This document shows positions 63,681-64,000 of a stretch of DNA of 64,000 bases, one piece after another (positions within the stretch are counted from its first letter, which is position 1; each line of letters starts with the position of its first letter). The stretch is from positions 208,102 through 272,101 of the forward strand of contig NZ_PEAY01000003.1 of NCBI RefSeq assembly GCF_002807665.1, given 5' to 3'. The DNA comes from Neoalteromonas facilis (GTDB lineage Bacteria; Pseudomonadota; Gammaproteobacteria; Enterobacterales; Alteromonadaceae). The translations under genes and the position numbers were made by a program. The notes below the pieces were generated by a model. That model was not told where the DNA came from. It was given only the letters and a program-made list of their open reading frames with translations, and made no database searches.

Positions 63681-64000
63681 TTAGATGCGTTCCACTAGAA
63701 CAGACGCTACTGGGTTAGCAGCAAGGCCTTGCTCAGTGATCCACGCCTGAAGCGTTTTACCGTCAGCTTCTGGCTCGTTTAACGCGCTCTTAGGCATTTT
63801 CTTCACCAACAACTCACCGGCTTCAACCGCGTTGTTAAGGATTGCCGTACGGATAAGGCTGTTACCGCCACATGAAACACCTGTGTAGTAGTCAGATAAA
63901 CGAAGGTTGTAATCAGACTGAACCATTTTCATTTTCTTACGAAGCTCACCTTTGTCGTCAGCTTGTACGATGTTACAGATGTTAGCCAAAGCCTCGTTAA
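63681..64000 (-). CDS. DUF3718-like small exported protein, copy 3 (5' end outside window)
   Basis: The visible C-terminal 106 residues or so are nearly identical to copy 2, with VLVERI instead of VLAERI at the end. The frame is open to the right edge, so the signal peptide and start codon lie outside. The reading frame is intact and differences to copy 2 are mostly at third codon positions, so it is likely functional. Confidence 0.75.
   Translation of the reverse strand, partial: NEALANICNIVQADDKGELRKKMKMVQSDYNLRLSDYYTGVSCGGNSLIRTAILNNAVEAGELLVKKMPKSALNEPEADGKTLQAWITEQGLAANPVASVLVERI

Larger units (their letters stand above)
63582..64000. repeat. Direct repeat copy B flanking the GH32 gene (runs off window)
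   Basis: Second member of the pair described at 61174-61592, same orientation. The right edge of the window cuts it. Differences are scattered single substitutions, mostly silent. Confidence 0.92.

Noticed and set aside
1..64000. Prophage, integron, IS element, CRISPR or restriction system
   Set aside because: No integrase, transposase, terminal inverted repeats, repeat-spacer array or phage genes were seen. The only long repeats are the DUF3718 copies and the PstS-like/porin duplication.
1..64000. tRNA or rRNA genes
   Set aside because: No cloverleaf-compatible stretch with T-loop sequence GTTCRA and matching stems was recognised in the gaps; a covariance search would be needed to exclude them fully.

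Overview
This 64-kb window looks like the chromosome of a marine gammaproteobacterium of the Alteromonadales (Alteromonas/Glaciecola/Paraglaciecola type). That call rests on gene content: a recC-recB-recD cluster with nothing between recC and recB, DUF3718-type small secreted proteins, a TonB-dependent receptor ending in an aromatic residue, Tat-exported TldD, a periplasmic GH32 fructanase and several diguanylate cyclases, together with moderate GC. I see no phage, integrase, IS element, CRISPR array, rRNA or tRNA gene. It reads as ordinary chromosome with a few accessory patches.

Layout. 1-985: 3' part of cca. 1218-12413: an eight-gene co-directional block, with a Tat-exported TldD-like protease, a TldE/PmbA-like partner, a Tat-signal DUF4159 protein, a MoxR ATPase, a DUF58 protein, a BatA-like membrane protein, a large DUF4175-like membrane protein with a His-rich segment, and a second large membrane protein. 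12427-14363 (minus): a two-gene MacB/FtsX-type ABC transporter, separated from moeA (14500) by a strong Zur-box-like site. 15994-17898: lipoprotein M1 aminopeptidase. 17916-18838 (minus): two small orphan genes, one directly behind a near-perfect LexA box. 18893-21979 (minus): a diguanylate cyclase downstream of a 5'-nucleotidase-like protein that has lost most of its metal ligands. 22158-28412: DUF2750 protein, TonB receptor, RNase J-like nuclease, acyl-CoA synthetase. 28660-31891: a tandemly duplicated (short PstS-like protein + porin) module. 32035-41795: dut (minus), an orphan terminator, then recC-recB-recD.

41792-48002: a GCS2-type carboxylate-amine ligase, an aspartoacylase-like and an AstE-like zinc hydrolase, and a secreted metzincin protease. 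48153-52332: a moaBCDE-modABC operon for molybdenum cofactor synthesis and molybdate uptake (no moaA here; moeA lies 34 kb away). 52348-53712 (minus): hemN behind an FNR-like box. 53927-57888: histidine phosphatase, acyl-CoA dehydrogenase, APH-type kinase and quinone-oxidoreductase-like genes, resembling a split version of eukaryotic ACAD10/11. 57939-64000 (minus): orphan solute-binding protein, a second diguanylate cyclase, GH32 fructanase and three DUF3718 paralogues that share a four-hairpin 3' UTR. Two of these copies are nearly identical direct repeats flanking the GH32 gene.

The most interesting signals are the pseudo-nucleotidase/diguanylate cyclase pair (18893-21979), the LexA-controlled orphan gene (18452-18829), the Zur-like operator (14441-14457), the conserved structured 3' UTR of the DUF3718 genes, and the mixed Tat/MoxR/TldD block.
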